Positions 9,179 through 18,825 of a stretch of DNA of 64,000 nt are shown piece by piece; the stretch's first letter is position 1; every line of letters begins with the position of its first letter. This DNA is from Rhodobacter ferrooxidans (GTDB lineage Bacteria > Pseudomonadota > Alphaproteobacteria > Rhodobacterales > Rhodobacteraceae): contig NZ_ACYY01000002.1 of assembly GCF_000176015.1 (NCBI RefSeq), forward strand, positions 186,001 to 250,000, given 5' to 3'. The position numbers and the translations under genes were made by a program. The notes beneath the pieces were generated by a model. That model was given only the letters and a program-made list of their open reading frames with translations. It made no database searches and was not told the origin of the DNA.

Positions 9179-10522
9179 ATGTTTCCGAATGAATTGCGCG
9201 GCCTGTGCCTTGGTGCTGCTTTATCCCTTGGGTTTTCGCTTGCAGCGCAGGCAGATACCGTCACCGACTTCACCCTGAAGAACGGCATGCAGGTGGTGGT
9301 GATCGAGGATCACCGCGCCCCGGTGGTGGTGCATATGGTGTGGTATCGCGTGGGGGCGGCGGATGAACCGGCCGGCCATTCCGGCATCGCGCATTTCTTT
9401 GAACACCTGATGTTCAAGGGCACCGACGATGTGAAGCCGGGCGAGTTTTCCGCCATCATCGAGGCGCAGGGCGGCAGCGACAACGCCTTCACCAGTTGGG
9501 ATTACACCGCCTATTTCCAGCGCGTCGCCGCCGACCGGCTGGACCTGATGATGACGCTGGAGGCTGACCGGATGCGCGATCTGGCGCTGACCGATGATCT
9601 GGTGGCCACCGAACGCGGCGTGATCCTTGAAGAACGCAGCCAGCGCACCGACAGCGATCCCGGCGCGCTGTTGCAGGAACAGGCGCGGGCGGCGCAGTAT
9701 CTGAACCACCCTTACGGCATCCCGGTCATCGGCTGGCGGCACGAGATCGAGGCGTTGAACAAGACCGATGCGCTGGCGTTCTATCAGACCTATTACGCCC
9801 CCAACAACGCCGTGCTGGTGGTGGCGGGTGACGTGGTGCCTGCCGCAGTCAAGGTCTTGGCGGAAAAGCATTATGGCGTGTTGCAGCCGACCCCCGGCCT
9901 TGGCCCGCGCATCCGCCCCGTCGAGCCTGCGCAACTGGCCGAACGCCGCCTGAGCATGGCCGATGCGCGGGTGTCGGAGCCCTACCTTTCCCGCAGCTAT
10001 CTGGCGCCACGGCGGCAAAGCGGCGCGCAGGCGCAGGCGGCGGCGTTGACCTATCTGGCCGAATTGCTGGGCGGGGCGGGCACCACCTCGGTGCTGGCCA
10101 AGGCGCTGCAGTTCGAAGATCCGAAGGCGGTCTATGCCTCGGCCTATTACGATGGCACGGCGCTGGATTCCGGCACTTTCAGCCTGGTGGTGATGCCGCT
10201 GCCCGGCGTGGCGCTGGCCGATGCCGAGGCGGCGATGGATGCGGTGCTGGAAAAGTTCCTGCAAGACGGCATCGACCCCGCCGCCTTTGCCCGGCTGAAG
10301 ACCCAGATGAAGGCGGCCGAAATCTATGCCCGCGACGATGTGCAGGGCCTGGCGCAGCGCTATGGCGAGGCGCTGACCACCGGGCTGAACGTGGCCGATG
10401 TGCAGGAATGGCCTGCGGTGTTGCAGGCGGTGACGCCCGAGGATGTGATGGCCGCTGCGCGCGAGGTGCTGGATCGGCGGCAGGCGGTGACCAGCTGGCT
10501 GTTGCAGGAGGCGGCGCAATGA
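9179..10522 (+). CDS. M16 family zinc metallopeptidase, catalytically intact
   Basis: A 447-residue pitrilysin-family protease, probably exported: residues 1-25 form a signal peptide ending AAQA. The inverted zinc motif HFFEH is at residues 72-76, and the downstream glutamate region TERGVILEERSQR supplies the third ligand. It pairs with the next gene, which lacks the zinc motif, giving the usual active/inactive M16 pair acting on peptides in the periplasm. The stop overlaps the next start by 4 bp (ATGA). Confidence 0.93.
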   Translation: MFPNELRGLCLGAALSLGFSLAAQADTVTDFTLKNGMQVVVIEDHRAPVVVHMVWYRVGAADEPAGHSGIAHFFEHLMFKGTDDVKPGEFSAIIEAQGGSDNAFTSWDYTAYFQRVAADRLDLMMTLEADRMRDLALTDDLVATERGVILEERSQRTDSDPGALLQEQARAAQYLNHPYGIPVIGWRHEIEALNKTDALAFYQTYYAPNNAVLVVAGDVVPAAVKVLAEKHYGVLQPTPGLGPRIRPVEPAQLAERRLSMADARVSEPYLSRSYLAPRRQSGAQAQAAALTYLAELLGGAGTTSVLAKALQFEDPKAVYASAYYDGTALDSGTFSLVVMPLPGVALADAEAAMDAVLEKFLQDGIDPAAFARLKTQMKAAEIYARDDVQGLAQRYGEALTTGLNVADVQEWPAVLQAVTPEDVMAAAREVLDRRQAVTSWLLQEAAQ

Positions 10523-11829
10523 ACATGCTGAAACTGGCGCTGGCCTTCGTGCTGTTCGCCCTGCCGCTGCGGGCCGAGATCGCGATACAGGACGTGGTTT
10601 CCCCCGGCGGCATCCATGCCTGGCTGGTGCAGGAGCCCGGCATCCCCTTCACCGCGCTGGAAATTCGCTTTCGCGGCGGCACTGCTCTGGATGCCCCCGG
10701 CAAGCGCGGGGCGGTCAACCTGATGACGGCGTTGATCGAGGAAGGCACCGGCGAGATGGACTCGCAAGCCTTCGCCGCCGCCCGCGACGCGCTGGCCGCC
10801 GAGATGAGCTTTCGCGCCGGGCCAGAGCAGGTCTCGGTCTCGGCGCGTTTCCTGACCGAAAACCGCGATGCGGCGGTCGATCTGTTGCGGCAGGCGCTAG
10901 TTTCGCCGCGCTTCGACCAGCCGTCGTTGGACCGGGTGCGCGGGCAGGTGCTGTCGAACATCCGCGCCGATGCCAAGGATCCGGGGGCGATGGCCGGGCG
11001 CATTTTCAACGCCGCGGCTTTCGGTGCCCATCCCTACGGCAGTTCCGGCGATGGCACTGAAGACTCGGTAACCGCGCTGACCCGCGACGACATTCTGGCG
11101 GCGCACAAGGGCGCGCTGGCCCGCGACCGCATCTATGTGGCGGCGGTGGGTGACATTGATGCCGCCCAACTGGGCGCGCTGCTGGATCATCTGCTGGGCG
11201 ATCTGCCGACCACCGGGGCACCATTGCCCACCCGCGCCGATTATGCACTGGCCGGTGGCGTCACCGTGCAGGATTTCCCGGTGCCGCAATCGGTGGTTCT
11301 GTTCGGCCATCAGGGCATCAAGCGCGACGACCCGGATTTCTTTGCCGCCTTCATCGCCAATGAAATCCTGGGCGGTGACCGCTTCTCGTCGCGGCTGATG
11401 AGCGAATTGCGCGAAAAGCGCGGGCTGACCTATGGCGTCGGCACCTACCTTGCGCCGATGGATCAGGCCGAACTGGTGCTGGGGCAGTTTTCGTCGGACA
11501 ACAGCACCGTGGCACAGGCGATTGATCTGGTGCGCCAGCAATGGGCCGATGTCGCCGCCAATGGCGTGACCGAGGCGGAACTGGCCGATGCCAAGACCTA
11601 TCTGACCGGCGCCTATCCGTTGCGGTTTGACGGCAACGGCCCGATTGCCAACATCCTGGTCGGCATGCAGATGCAGGGCCTGCCGATCGACTATTCCGCC
11701 ACCCGCAACGACAAGATCAACGCCGTGACGCTGGCCGAGGTGAAGCGGGTTGTGGCGGGGTTGTTCAAGCCCGAGGCGCTGCATTTCGTGGTGGTTGGGC
11801 AGCCGGTCGGGGTGGCTACCGGAAACTAG
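10519..11829 (+). CDS. M16 family peptidase-like protein, inactive partner
   Basis: A 436-residue protein, starting MNMLKLALAFVLFALPLRAE, with a signal peptide. It shares the M16 fold (RFRGGTALDAPGKRGAVNLM, AAVGDIDAAQLGALLDHLL, LREKRGLTYGVGTYLAP) but the HxxEH position reads MTALIEEGTGEMD, so zinc binding is lost. This is normal for the second member of M16 pairs, which contributes to substrate binding in a heterodimer. The start at 10519 overlaps the stop of the first M16 gene by 4 bp; a longer frame back to 10408 lies inside that gene. Confidence 0.92.
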   Translation: MNMLKLALAFVLFALPLRAEIAIQDVVSPGGIHAWLVQEPGIPFTALEIRFRGGTALDAPGKRGAVNLMTALIEEGTGEMDSQAFAAARDALAAEMSFRAGPEQVSVSARFLTENRDAAVDLLRQALVSPRFDQPSLDRVRGQVLSNIRADAKDPGAMAGRIFNAAAFGAHPYGSSGDGTEDSVTALTRDDILAAHKGALARDRIYVAAVGDIDAAQLGALLDHLLGDLPTTGAPLPTRADYALAGGVTVQDFPVPQSVVLFGHQGIKRDDPDFFAAFIANEILGGDRFSSRLMSELREKRGLTYGVGTYLAPMDQAELVLGQFSSDNSTVAQAIDLVRQQWADVAANGVTEAELADAKTYLTGAYPLRFDGNGPIANILVGMQMQGLPIDYSATRNDKINAVTLAEVKRVVAGLFKPEALHFVVVGQPVGVATGN

Positions 11830-11873
11830 CCTAGCTGTGGCCGAATCTCTGCGGCCATGCTAAAACTGGTGGC

Positions 11874-13694
11874 ATGATGCTGGATGCCCACAACATAGGC
11901 CGCTCGCGCCCTGCCAACCCGCCGGTGATCCGGCAGTTGGACGAAGCCGCAATCAACCGCATTGCGGCGGGCGAGGTGGTCGAACGTCCGGCCTCGGCGG
12001 TAAAGGAACTGGTGGAAAACGCGCTGGATGCCGGGGCCTTGCGCATCGGCATCGACGTGGCGGATGGCGGCAAGACCCTGATCCGGGTCAGCGACGATGG
12101 CTGTGGCATGACGGCGGCCGACCTGCCGCTGGCGCTGTCGCGGCACGCCACGTCGAAGATCGACGGCTCTGACCTTCTGAACATCCACTCCTTCGGTTTT
12201 CGCGGCGAGGCTTTGCCCAGCCTTGGCGCCGTGGGCCGCCTGACCCTGACCTCGCGTGCGGCGGGGGCAGAGGCTGCCACGCTGTCGGTCGAAGGCGGGC
12301 GGATGGCGGCGGTGCGTCCGGCGGCGCTGACCCGCGGCACGGTGGTCGAATTGCGCGATCTGTTCTTTGCCACCCCGGCGCGGCTGAAGTTCATGCGCAC
12401 CGACCGGGCCGAGATGCAGGCGATTGCCGATGTGGTGAAACGGCTGGCGCTGGCACAGCCGCAGGTCGGCTTTACCCTGCGCGATGTGTCGGGCGGCGAG
12501 GGGCGGCTGTTGTTCCGCGCCGACCCCGAGCCGGGCGATTTCTTCGATGCCTTGCATGGCCGGGTGGCCCGGGTGCTGGGCGCCGATTTTGCCGAAAACG
12601 CCCTGCGGATCGACGTGGCACATGATGGGTTGCGGCTGTTGGGCTATGCCGCCCTGCCGACCTATTCGCGCGGCTCGTCGGTGGCGCAGTTCCTGTTCGT
12701 CAACAGCCGCCCGGTGCTGGACCGGCAGTTGTTCGGCGCGCTGCGGGCGGGTTACATGGATGTCCTTAGCCGCGACCGGCACCCTGCGGCGGTGCTGAAC
12801 CTGCAATGCGACCCGCAGCAGGTGGATGTGAACGTCCACCCCGCCAAGGCCGAGGTGCGGTTTCGGGAACCGGCCTTGGTGCGCGGGCTGGTGGTGTCGG
12901 GCCTGCGGCAGGCCTTGGCGGCGGCGGGGCATCGCGCCTCGACCACCGTGGCGGGCGAAACCCTGACCGCCTTCCGCCCGGAACCCCGCATCTACCAGAT
13001 GGACCGCCCGTCGCAGCCGACGCTGGCGCAGGCGTTGCACTGGCAGGCGCCCGGGTTTGCCGAAGCCCCGCAGGCCCGCTTCGAAGAGCAAGCGCCCGCG
13101 AGCGATGAGCCCCCTCGCCCGCTGGGGGCCGCCAAGGCGCAACTGCACGAGAATTACATCATCGCCCAGACCGCCAGCGGCATGGTGATCGTCGATCAGC
13201 ATGCGGCGCACGAACGGCTGGTCTATCAGCGGCTGAAAGCGCAGCGCGACAGCAGCGGCATTGCCGCGCAAGCCCTGCTGATCCCGGAAATCGTCTCCCT
13301 TTCCCCTGCCGATGCCAGCCGCCTGCTGGATGCCGCCGCCGATCTGGCCGCCCTCGGGCTGGTGATCGAACCCTTCGGCGGCAATGCCGTGGCGGTGCGC
13401 GAAACCCCCGCCATTCTGGGCCGGGTCGATGCGCAGGCGCTGCTGCGCGACATTCTGGACGATCTGGCAGACCTTGGCGACAGCACGCGGGTGCAGGCGC
13501 GGATGGATGCGGTGCTGTCGCGCATGGCCTGTCACGGCTCGGTCCGCTCGGGCCGCCAGATGCGCGCCGAAGAGATGAACGCGCTGCTGCGCGAGATGGA
13601 GGCGACGCCGCTTTCCGGCCAGTGCAACCATGGTCGCCCGACCTATGTCGAGCTCAAGCTGGCCGATATCGAGCGATTGTTTGGCCGCCGATGA
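11874..13694 (+). CDS. mutL: DNA mismatch repair protein MutL
   Basis: MutL couples mismatch recognition by MutS to strand incision. The 606-residue protein has the GHKL ATPase motifs ([26 protein letters not shown]), the transducer domain with [11 protein letters not shown], and a C-terminal dimerisation/endonuclease domain with [23 protein letters not shown] and the last FGRR. In the DQHAx2Ex4E endonuclease motif the final Glu is replaced by Gln (codon CAG near 13227). The stop overlaps rmuC by 4 bp. The first two codons are both ATG, so the start may be 11877. Confidence 0.96.
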   Translation: MMLDAHNIGRSRPANPPVIRQLDEAAINRIAAGEVVERPASAVKELVENALDAGALRIGIDVADGGKTLIRVSDDGCGMTAADLPLALSRHATSKIDGSDLLNIHSFGFRGEALPSLGAVGRLTLTSRAAGAEAATLSVEGGRMAAVRPAALTRGTVVELRDLFFATPARLKFMRTDRAEMQAIADVVKRLALAQPQVGFTLRDVSGGEGRLLFRADPEPGDFFDALHGRVARVLGADFAENALRIDVAHDGLRLLGYAALPTYSRGSSVAQFLFVNSRPVLDRQLFGALRAGYMDVLSRDRHPAAVLNLQCDPQQVDVNVHPAKAEVRFREPALVRGLVVSGLRQALAAAGHRASTTVAGETLTAFRPEPRIYQMDRPSQPTLAQALHWQAPGFAEAPQARFEEQAPASDEPPRPLGAAKAQLHENYIIAQTASGMVIVDQHAAHERLVYQRLKAQRDSSGIAAQALLIPEIVSLSPADASRLLDAAADLAALGLVIEPFGGNAVAVRETPAILGRVDAQALLRDILDDLADLGDSTRVQARMDAVLSRMACHGSVRSGRQMRAEEMNALLREMEATPLSGQCNHGRPTYVELKLADIERLFGRR

Positions 13695-14848
13695 TCCGTA
13701 TTCAGGGCCAGGATTATGCGTGGAACGACCCCTGGGTGCTGGGCATCGCGGGGGCAGTGGTGGTGCTGGTGCTGCTGGGGCTGATCTTACGGGCAGCGGC
13801 GCGCTCGGGGCAGATGGCGGCGCCAATGCTGCGCGAACTGGGCTGGCTGGGCCAGCGGGTGCAGATGCTGTCGGATGGGCAGGAACGGCTGGCGGGCGGC
13901 TTGCAGCATGTGTCGGAAACCCAGGCGGTCAGCCAAAGCGCCATGTTGCAGGTGATGGAACAGCGGCTGGCCGAGGTGCAGCGGGCGATGGGCGAAAGCC
14001 TGACCGGCACCAGCATGCGCACGGCGCGCAGCTTGGGTGATCTGCAACAGCGGCTGGAGACCATTGACAAGGCTCAGGCCAATATCGAAAAACTGTCCGG
14101 CAACGTCTTGTCGTTGCAGGATATTCTTTCCAACAAGCAGACCCGCGGTGCCTTTGGCGAAATCCAGTTGCACGACATTGTGCTGAAGGCCTTGCCCGCC
14201 GACGCCTACACCATGCAGGCCACGCTTTCGAACGGCCGGCGGGCCGACTGTCTGGTGCATCTGCCCAACCCGCCCGGGCCGATCGTGATCGACGCCAAAT
14301 TCCCGCTGGAGGCTTACGAGGCCCTGCGCCGCGCCACCACCCCGCAGGCCTTGCAGGAGGCCGCGCGGGCCTTCCGCACCTCGGTTCGCGCCCATATCAA
14401 GGCGATTGCCGAGCGCTATATTCTGGACGGCGAAACCGCGGATGGCGCGCTGATGTTCCTGCCCTCGGAATCGGTCTATGCCGAATTGCACAGCAATTTC
14501 CCCGATCTGGTGCGCGAGGGTTTTGCGGTGAAGGTCTGGATCGTGTCGCCCACCACCTGCATGGCGACGCTGAACACCATGCGCGCGGTGCTGAAGGATG
14601 CGCGGATGCGCGAGCAGGCCGGGGCGATCCGGCGCGAGCTGGGCGAGCTTTACAAGGATGTCGAACGGCTGGGGCTGCGGGTGGAAAATCTGGATCGCCA
14701 CTTCGGGCTGGCGGTGAAGGATATCGAGGAAATCAAGGTGTCGTCCGACAAGGCCGCAAGGCGGGCGCGGCGGCTGGACAACTTCGATTTCGAGGAACTC
14801 GCGCCGGATGTCGCGGTGCCCTTGGTCGGCGGGCAGGCGGCGGAATGA
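13691..14848 (+). CDS. rmuC: DNA recombination protein RmuC
   Basis: A 385-residue protein with an N-terminal membrane segment (residues about 16-35, [18 protein letters not shown]), a coiled-coil stretch (residues about 45-145) and the RmuC nuclease-like domain: [46 protein letters not shown] and [14 protein letters not shown]. RmuC limits inversions and rearrangements at short repeats; its biochemical activity is not well established. ATG at 13691 overlaps the mutL stop (ATGA), and its own stop overlaps the next gene by 4 bp, so mutL, rmuC and the HutD-like gene form one operon. Confidence 0.93.
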   Translation: MIRIQGQDYAWNDPWVLGIAGAVVVLVLLGLILRAAARSGQMAAPMLRELGWLGQRVQMLSDGQERLAGGLQHVSETQAVSQSAMLQVMEQRLAEVQRAMGESLTGTSMRTARSLGDLQQRLETIDKAQANIEKLSGNVLSLQDILSNKQTRGAFGEIQLHDIVLKALPADAYTMQATLSNGRRADCLVHLPNPPGPIVIDAKFPLEAYEALRRATTPQALQEAARAFRTSVRAHIKAIAERYILDGETADGALMFLPSESVYAELHSNFPDLVREGFAVKVWIVSPTTCMATLNTMRAVLKDARMREQAGAIRRELGELYKDVERLGLRVENLDRHFGLAVKDIEEIKVSSDKAARRARRLDNFDFEELAPDVAVPLVGGQAAE

Positions 14849-15369
14849 GGCATCTGACCGTTTCGGATTACCGCGAGATGCCTTGGGCCAATGGCCGTGG
14901 CAAGACCGTGGAACTGCTGCGGGTCGAGGATGCGCAGGGCTTGCTTTACCGGCTGTCGATGGCCGCGGTGGTCGAGGACGGGCCGTTTTCCATCTTCCCC
15001 GGCATCGAGCGCAATCTGACCGTGATCATGGGGCCGGGGTTTGATCTGGTTGGCGAGGGCATTGCGCTACGGGCGCTGGCCTTGGTGCCGGTGGCGTTTC
15101 CCGGCGATGTGGCGGTGCGGGCGGTGGGCACCGCTGGCGCGCAATCGGACGATTTCAACGTGATGACCGCACGCCGCCTGCCCAAGCCGCAGGTCACGGT
15201 GGAACATGACGGCTCAAAGCTGGCGGCGGGCGGCACCTTGTGCCTGTTCGCGCTGGGGCCGGTGGCGGTGAACGGCGTGGCGATGGCGCGGCATGATCTG
15301 ATCCTCACCGAAGGCCCCGCCACCGTCACGGGCCGCTGGCCGGTGATCGCGGTGCGGCTGGCGGTTTAA
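14845..15369 (+). CDS. HutD/Ves family cupin-like protein
   Basis: A 174-residue protein starting [20 protein letters not shown], the diagnostic N-terminus of the HutD/Ves family (small double-cupin proteins). FSIFPGIERNLTVIMG and DDFNVMTARRLPKP are further family blocks. In other bacteria HutD is linked with histidine utilisation, but no hut genes are visible here and the function stays open. It is the last gene of the mutL operon and its end overlaps chrR, read from the other strand, by 4 bp. Confidence 0.85.
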   Translation: MRHLTVSDYREMPWANGRGKTVELLRVEDAQGLLYRLSMAAVVEDGPFSIFPGIERNLTVIMGPGFDLVGEGIALRALALVPVAFPGDVAVRAVGTAGAQSDDFNVMTARRLPKPQVTVEHDGSKLAAGGTLCLFALGPVAVNGVAMARHDLILTEGPATVTGRWPVIAVRLAV

Positions 15370-16001
15370 ATCCGCAGGAACGGCTGCGCCAGCCGCGGGA
15401 TCAGCCCGGAAAAGCGCAACGGCGCGTCGGTGGCGGCAAGGCAGATGCAATCCATCCCGGCCTCGGCCACCGGCGTATGATCCAGATCCTCGTTGGCAAT
15501 CTCCAGATCGCCCGGACCAAAGCGCGAGGTGCTGTCGGAAAACGCGCCTTGCAGCACCAGCGTCAGTTCGATGCCGCGGTGGCCGTGGTCGGGCACGCCA
15601 TGGCCTGCGGGGATATAGAGCAGCCGCGCGGTGGCCAGCTTGTCGGTGGTCAGGATCGCCTGCCGCACGCCCATGCCCAAGGGCTTCCACTGCACCGCCG
15701 ACAGATCGCCGCCGACATAATCGCGCAAGGGCGCCGGGAACAACCCCTTGGCCGCCAAGCGCGGCGCGGGCGTGGGCCGGGCCAGCCGGGCAAGGCAGGC
15801 TTCGAAACTGCCAGCGTCCATCGCCACCGACCCGGCATCCTGCAACAGCGCGCCCCCCACCGCCTCGCAGGCGGCCAGTTGGGCGCGGCAGTCGTCGCAC
15901 AAGGAAAGATGCGTCGCCAGCACCAGGTTGAACGCCTCCGGCAGGGTTCCGGCGGCATAGGCCATCAGCATCGGTTCGGAGATATGGTGGTTCATCGTCA
16001 T
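15366..16001 (-). CDS. chrR: ChrR-type zinc-binding anti-sigma factor
   Basis: A 211-residue anti-sigma factor of the ChrR family. The N-terminal zinc-binding ASD has His residues near the start (MNHHISEP) and HLSLCDDC, matching the His/His/Cys/Cys ligand set of R. sphaeroides ChrR. The C-terminal half is the cupin domain (GHGVPDHGHRGIELTLVLQG, RFGPGDLEIANEDLDHTPV) needed to sense singlet oxygen. It lies 10 bp downstream of rpoE on the same strand. An alternative ATG at 15995 would remove two residues. Confidence 0.93.
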   Translation of the reverse strand: MTMNHHISEPMLMAYAAGTLPEAFNLVLATHLSLCDDCRAQLAACEAVGGALLQDAGSVAMDAGSFEACLARLARPTPAPRLAAKGLFPAPLRDYVGGDLSAVQWKPLGMGVRQAILTTDKLATARLLYIPAGHGVPDHGHRGIELTLVLQGAFSDSTSRFGPGDLEIANEDLDHTPVAEAGMDCICLAATDAPLRFSGLIPRLAQPFLRI

Positions 16002-16011
16002 GGCAATGCTC

Positions 16012-16557
16012 TCAGCTCATGTGGTGGCGCAAGCGGTCCAGCGCCAGACGGATACGGGATTTGATGGTGCCCAAGGGCAGGCCGGTTTCCTGCGCAATCT
16101 CGGAGTGCGACAGATCCCCGAAATAGGCCCGCTCGATCAGGGCGCGCTGCTTTTCCGGCAGTTGCGCCAAGGCGGCGCCCAGCCGGGCGGTTTCCTGCGC
16201 CATTTCAAGCGCGTCCTGCTGGTCGGGCTCGGCCTCCGGGCCCCAGGGCAGGTCTTCGGGCTCGGGGCGGCGCGATTTGCGAAGCGCGTCGATCCGGCGG
16301 TTGCGGGCGATGGTGAACACCCAGGTCGCCACCGAGGCGCGCGCGGGGTCAAACAGATGCGCCTTCTGCCAGACCGTCGCCATCACGTCCTGCGCACATT
16401 CCTCGGCCAGCGCCGCCGAGGCGCCGGATTTCATCAGAAAGCCCTTGATGCGCGGCGCGAAATGCCGGAACAGCAGCGCAAAGGCGGCGCGGTCTTGCGT
16501 GTCGCGCACCTGGCCCAGCAGGGCCGTCCAGTCGGTTTCGGCTTGTGGTTCGCTCAC
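16012..16557 (-). CDS. rpoE: RpoE-type ECF (group IV) sigma factor
   Basis: An ECF sigma factor of 181 residues partnered by ChrR. Region 2 is FALLFRHFAPRIKGFLMKSG to VATWVFTIARNRRIDALRKS; region 4 is LPEKQRALIERAYFGDLSHS followed by EIAQETGLPLGTIKSRIRLA. The GTG at 16557 is chosen because AAGGAAG lies about 8 bases upstream and the usual family length is obtained. In-frame ATGs at 16662-16665 are at or upstream of the expected transcription start of the minus-strand promoter, so they are unlikely to be used. It probably activates its own promoter and the divergent operon when ChrR is released by singlet oxygen. Confidence 0.93.
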   Translation of the reverse strand: MSEPQAETDWTALLGQVRDTQDRAAFALLFRHFAPRIKGFLMKSGASAALAEECAQDVMATVWQKAHLFDPARASVATWVFTIARNRRIDALRKSRRPEPEDLPWGPEAEPDQQDALEMAQETARLGAALAQLPEKQRALIERAYFGDLSHSEIAQETGLPLGTIKSRIRLALDRLRHHMS

Positions 16558-16666
16558 CCGGCCTGCTTCCTTCCGATGCTGCACCAATACCGGCACCCCA
16601 GCATAGACTGCCGGGGACCGGGGTGCATCCTGAAACGTGGGGGACAGAGTGTTTTGCATCATGGCA

Positions 16667-16696
16667 TTTCTACGCGGGCCAAGTCGGGTTGGATCA
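16667..16696 (-). promoter_or_regulatory. Putative RpoE-dependent promoter of rpoE-chrR
   Basis: On the minus strand TGATCC (16696-16691) is followed after exactly 18 bases by TAGAAA (16672-16667). This resembles the R. sphaeroides RpoE consensus (TGATCC, 18 bases, TAAGA-like). Transcription would start near 16660, leaving a leader of about 100 bases before the GTG of rpoE. Autoregulation is inferred. Confidence 0.7.
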
Positions 16697-16728
16697 CCCC
16701 GCTTTGCATTTTCCCGGCAGCGCAAGAC

Positions 16729-16758
16729 TGATCCATCCCGCTGCACCCGTCGTAAAAC
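16729..16758 (+). promoter_or_regulatory. Putative RpoE-dependent promoter of the flavin amine oxidase operon
   Basis: TGATCC (16729-16734) is followed after exactly 18 bases by TAAAAC (16753-16758), a good match to the RpoE consensus. The ATG of the first gene is 26 bases further on, with AAGGAA at 16769-16774 as ribosome binding site. The -35 elements of the two divergent promoters are 32 bases apart. Confidence 0.78.
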
Positions 16759-16783
16759 CTGCAAACCCAAGGAAAGCCGTGCC

Positions 16784-18076
16784 ATGTCCTTTCAGACGTC
16801 CCATCCCGCCCGCCGCCGTATTGCCGTGATCGGGGGCGGCATTTCCGGCATGGCCGCGGCGCATCTGCTGGCCGATGACCATGCGGTGACGCTGTTCGAA
16901 TCCGAGAAGCGCCTGGGCGGCCATGCCCGCACCGTGATCGCGGGCAAGCGCGGCGATCAGCCGGTGGATACCGGCTTCATCGTGTTCAACCGGGTGAACT
17001 ATCCGAACCTGGTGGCGCTGTTCGACCGTCTGGGCGTGCCGACCACCAAAAGCGACATGAGCTTTGGCGCCTCGATCAACGGCGGTTCCCTGGAATATGC
17101 GCTGAAAAGCCTGAACGCGGTGTTCGCGCAGCGCCGCAACATCGTGAACCCGCGGTTTCTGCGGATGCTGCGCGACATCGCGCATTTCAATGCCCATGCG
17201 GTGCAGGTGGCCAACAATCCCGGCCTTACCATCGGCGAGTTGCTGCGCGAACTGGGCACCGGCAGTTATTTCCGCGACTACTATATCCTGCCCCTGTCCG
17301 GTGCGATCTGGTCCACCCCGGTGCAGGGCATCATGGATTTCCCGGCGCAGGCGATGGTGCAGTTCTTCCAGAACCACGCGCTGCTGCAAGCCTCGGGGCA
17401 GCATCAGTGGTATACCGTGCAGGGCGGCTCGGTCGAATATGTGCGGCGGTTGCAGGCCGAATTGCTGCGGCAGGGCGTGGGGCTGCGGCTGGGGGCCAAA
17501 GTTGGCGGGGTGCGGCGGGATGCCGGCGGCGTGCAGGTGCGCGGTGAGGGCGGCGAATGGGAAAGCTTTGACGAGGTGGTGTTCGCCTGCCACTCCGACG
17601 ACGCGCTGCACCTGTTGTCCGATGCCTCGCCGGCCGAGGTCGCGGCGCTGAAGCCCTTGCGCTATCAGGACAATCAGGCGGTGCTGCATGCCGACACCAG
17701 CCTGATGCCCAAGCGCAAGCAGGTCTGGTCAAGCTGGGTCTATACCGAACCGAAAGGGCCGCGGCCCGACCGGATCGACCTGACCTACTGGATGAACTCG
17801 CTGCAGCCGATCCCGCAGGATGACCCGCTGTTCGTGACGCTGAATTCGAACCGGCCGATTCGGCAAGATCTGATCCACGACACCGTGACCTTCCGCCACC
17901 CGGTTTACGATCTGGCGGCACAGGCCGGGCGTGATGCGGTGCGGGCGATGAACGGCACCCGCGGCACCTGGTTCTGCGGCGCCTGGATGCGCAACGGTTT
18001 CCACGAGGACGGCTTTGCCAGTGCAGTTGATGTGGTGGGCAGCCTGCGCGCCGCAAGGCTGGCGGTGGCGGCATGA
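16784..18076 (+). CDS. FAD-dependent amine oxidase/desaturase-like oxidoreductase (RpoE regulon)
   Basis: A 430-residue flavoprotein. The N-terminal RRIAVIGGGISGMAAAHLL is the FAD-binding Rossmann motif, and FESEKRLGGHARTV, DTGFIVFNRVNYPNL and the C-terminal GTWFCGAWMRNGFHEDG follow, all typical of the flavin-containing amine oxidase family that accompanies cyclopropane-fatty-acid synthases. In R. sphaeroides the orthologous gene next to rpoE is a RpoE target implicated in furan fatty acid formation (UfaD-like; recalled, not checked). First gene of a five-gene operon; its stop overlaps the next start by 4 bp. Confidence 0.88.
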   Translation: MSFQTSHPARRRIAVIGGGISGMAAAHLLADDHAVTLFESEKRLGGHARTVIAGKRGDQPVDTGFIVFNRVNYPNLVALFDRLGVPTTKSDMSFGASINGGSLEYALKSLNAVFAQRRNIVNPRFLRMLRDIAHFNAHAVQVANNPGLTIGELLRELGTGSYFRDYYILPLSGAIWSTPVQGIMDFPAQAMVQFFQNHALLQASGQHQWYTVQGGSVEYVRRLQAELLRQGVGLRLGAKVGGVRRDAGGVQVRGEGGEWESFDEVVFACHSDDALHLLSDASPAEVAALKPLRYQDNQAVLHADTSLMPKRKQVWSSWVYTEPKGPRPDRIDLTYWMNSLQPIPQDDPLFVTLNSNRPIRQDLIHDTVTFRHPVYDLAAQAGRDAVRAMNGTRGTWFCGAWMRNGFHEDGFASAVDVVGSLRAARLAVAA

Positions 18077-18825
18077 CCGGGGTCGAACATATCGCGGGAA
18101 AAACCTTTCATGGTCGCAAGGGGGCGGTGACCAACCGCTTCAGCTATGGCGTGGATTATGTGCTGCTGGACCCCGAAACCGCCGAAGGGCCAAGCCTGTT
18201 TTCGCGCAACCGCGGCAACCTGACCTCGCTTTGGGACGTGGATCATGGCGGCGCGCCGGGGCAAGGCCGTGGCGTCGCATGGGTGCGCGAAGTGCTGGCG
18301 GCGCAAGGCCTGCCGGGGGGCGAGCGGGTGCTGCTGCTGGCGCAACCCCGGGTGCTGGGGCATGTGTTCAACCCGGTTTCCTTCTGGCTGTGCCATGACG
18401 CCGCGGGCGATATGCGGGTGGTGATTGCCGAGGTGTCCAACACCTTCGGTGACCGCCATTCCTATCTGTGCCTGCGCGAGGATCAGGGCGTGATCGGCCC
18501 GCAGGACGTGGTGCAGGCGCAGAAAATCCTGCATGTCTCGCCGTTCCAGCCGGTGGCGGGCGGCTATGAATTCCGCTTCGACATCGCGCCCGATCACATC
18601 AACATCCGCATTGATTATTCCAACGGCGACGGCGGCTTGATCGCCACGCTGGTCGGGCCGCGCCAGCCGCTGACCAATGCGGCGATCCTGCGGGCGGCGC
18701 TGCGGCGGCCGTTCGGGTCGCGCCGGGTGCTGGCGCTGATCCACTGGCAGGCGGTGATCCTGGCGCTGAAGCGCGCGCCGTTCCGCCGCCGCCCGAAACC
18801 GCCGGTGGACGAGGTTTCCCGGTGA
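18073..18825 (+). CDS. DUF1365 domain protein (RpoE operon)
   Basis: A 250-residue protein of the DUF1365 family, with the characteristic RNRGNLTSLWDVDHG, LLAQPRVLGHVFNPVSFWLC, VIAEVSNTFGDRHSYLC and KILHVSPFQPV blocks. DUF1365 genes are almost always adjacent to a flavin amine oxidase and often to cyclopropane fatty acid synthase genes; the R. sphaeroides orthologue is implicated in furan fatty acid synthesis (UfaO-like; recalled, not checked). The start ATG at 18073 overlaps the previous stop (ATGA) and its end overlaps the MFS start (GTGA). Confidence 0.87.
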   Translation: MTGVEHIAGKTFHGRKGAVTNRFSYGVDYVLLDPETAEGPSLFSRNRGNLTSLWDVDHGGAPGQGRGVAWVREVLAAQGLPGGERVLLLAQPRVLGHVFNPVSFWLCHDAAGDMRVVIAEVSNTFGDRHSYLCLREDQGVIGPQDVVQAQKILHVSPFQPVAGGYEFRFDIAPDHINIRIDYSNGDGGLIATLVGPRQPLTNAAILRAALRRPFGSRRVLALIHWQAVILALKRAPFRRRPKPPVDEVSR

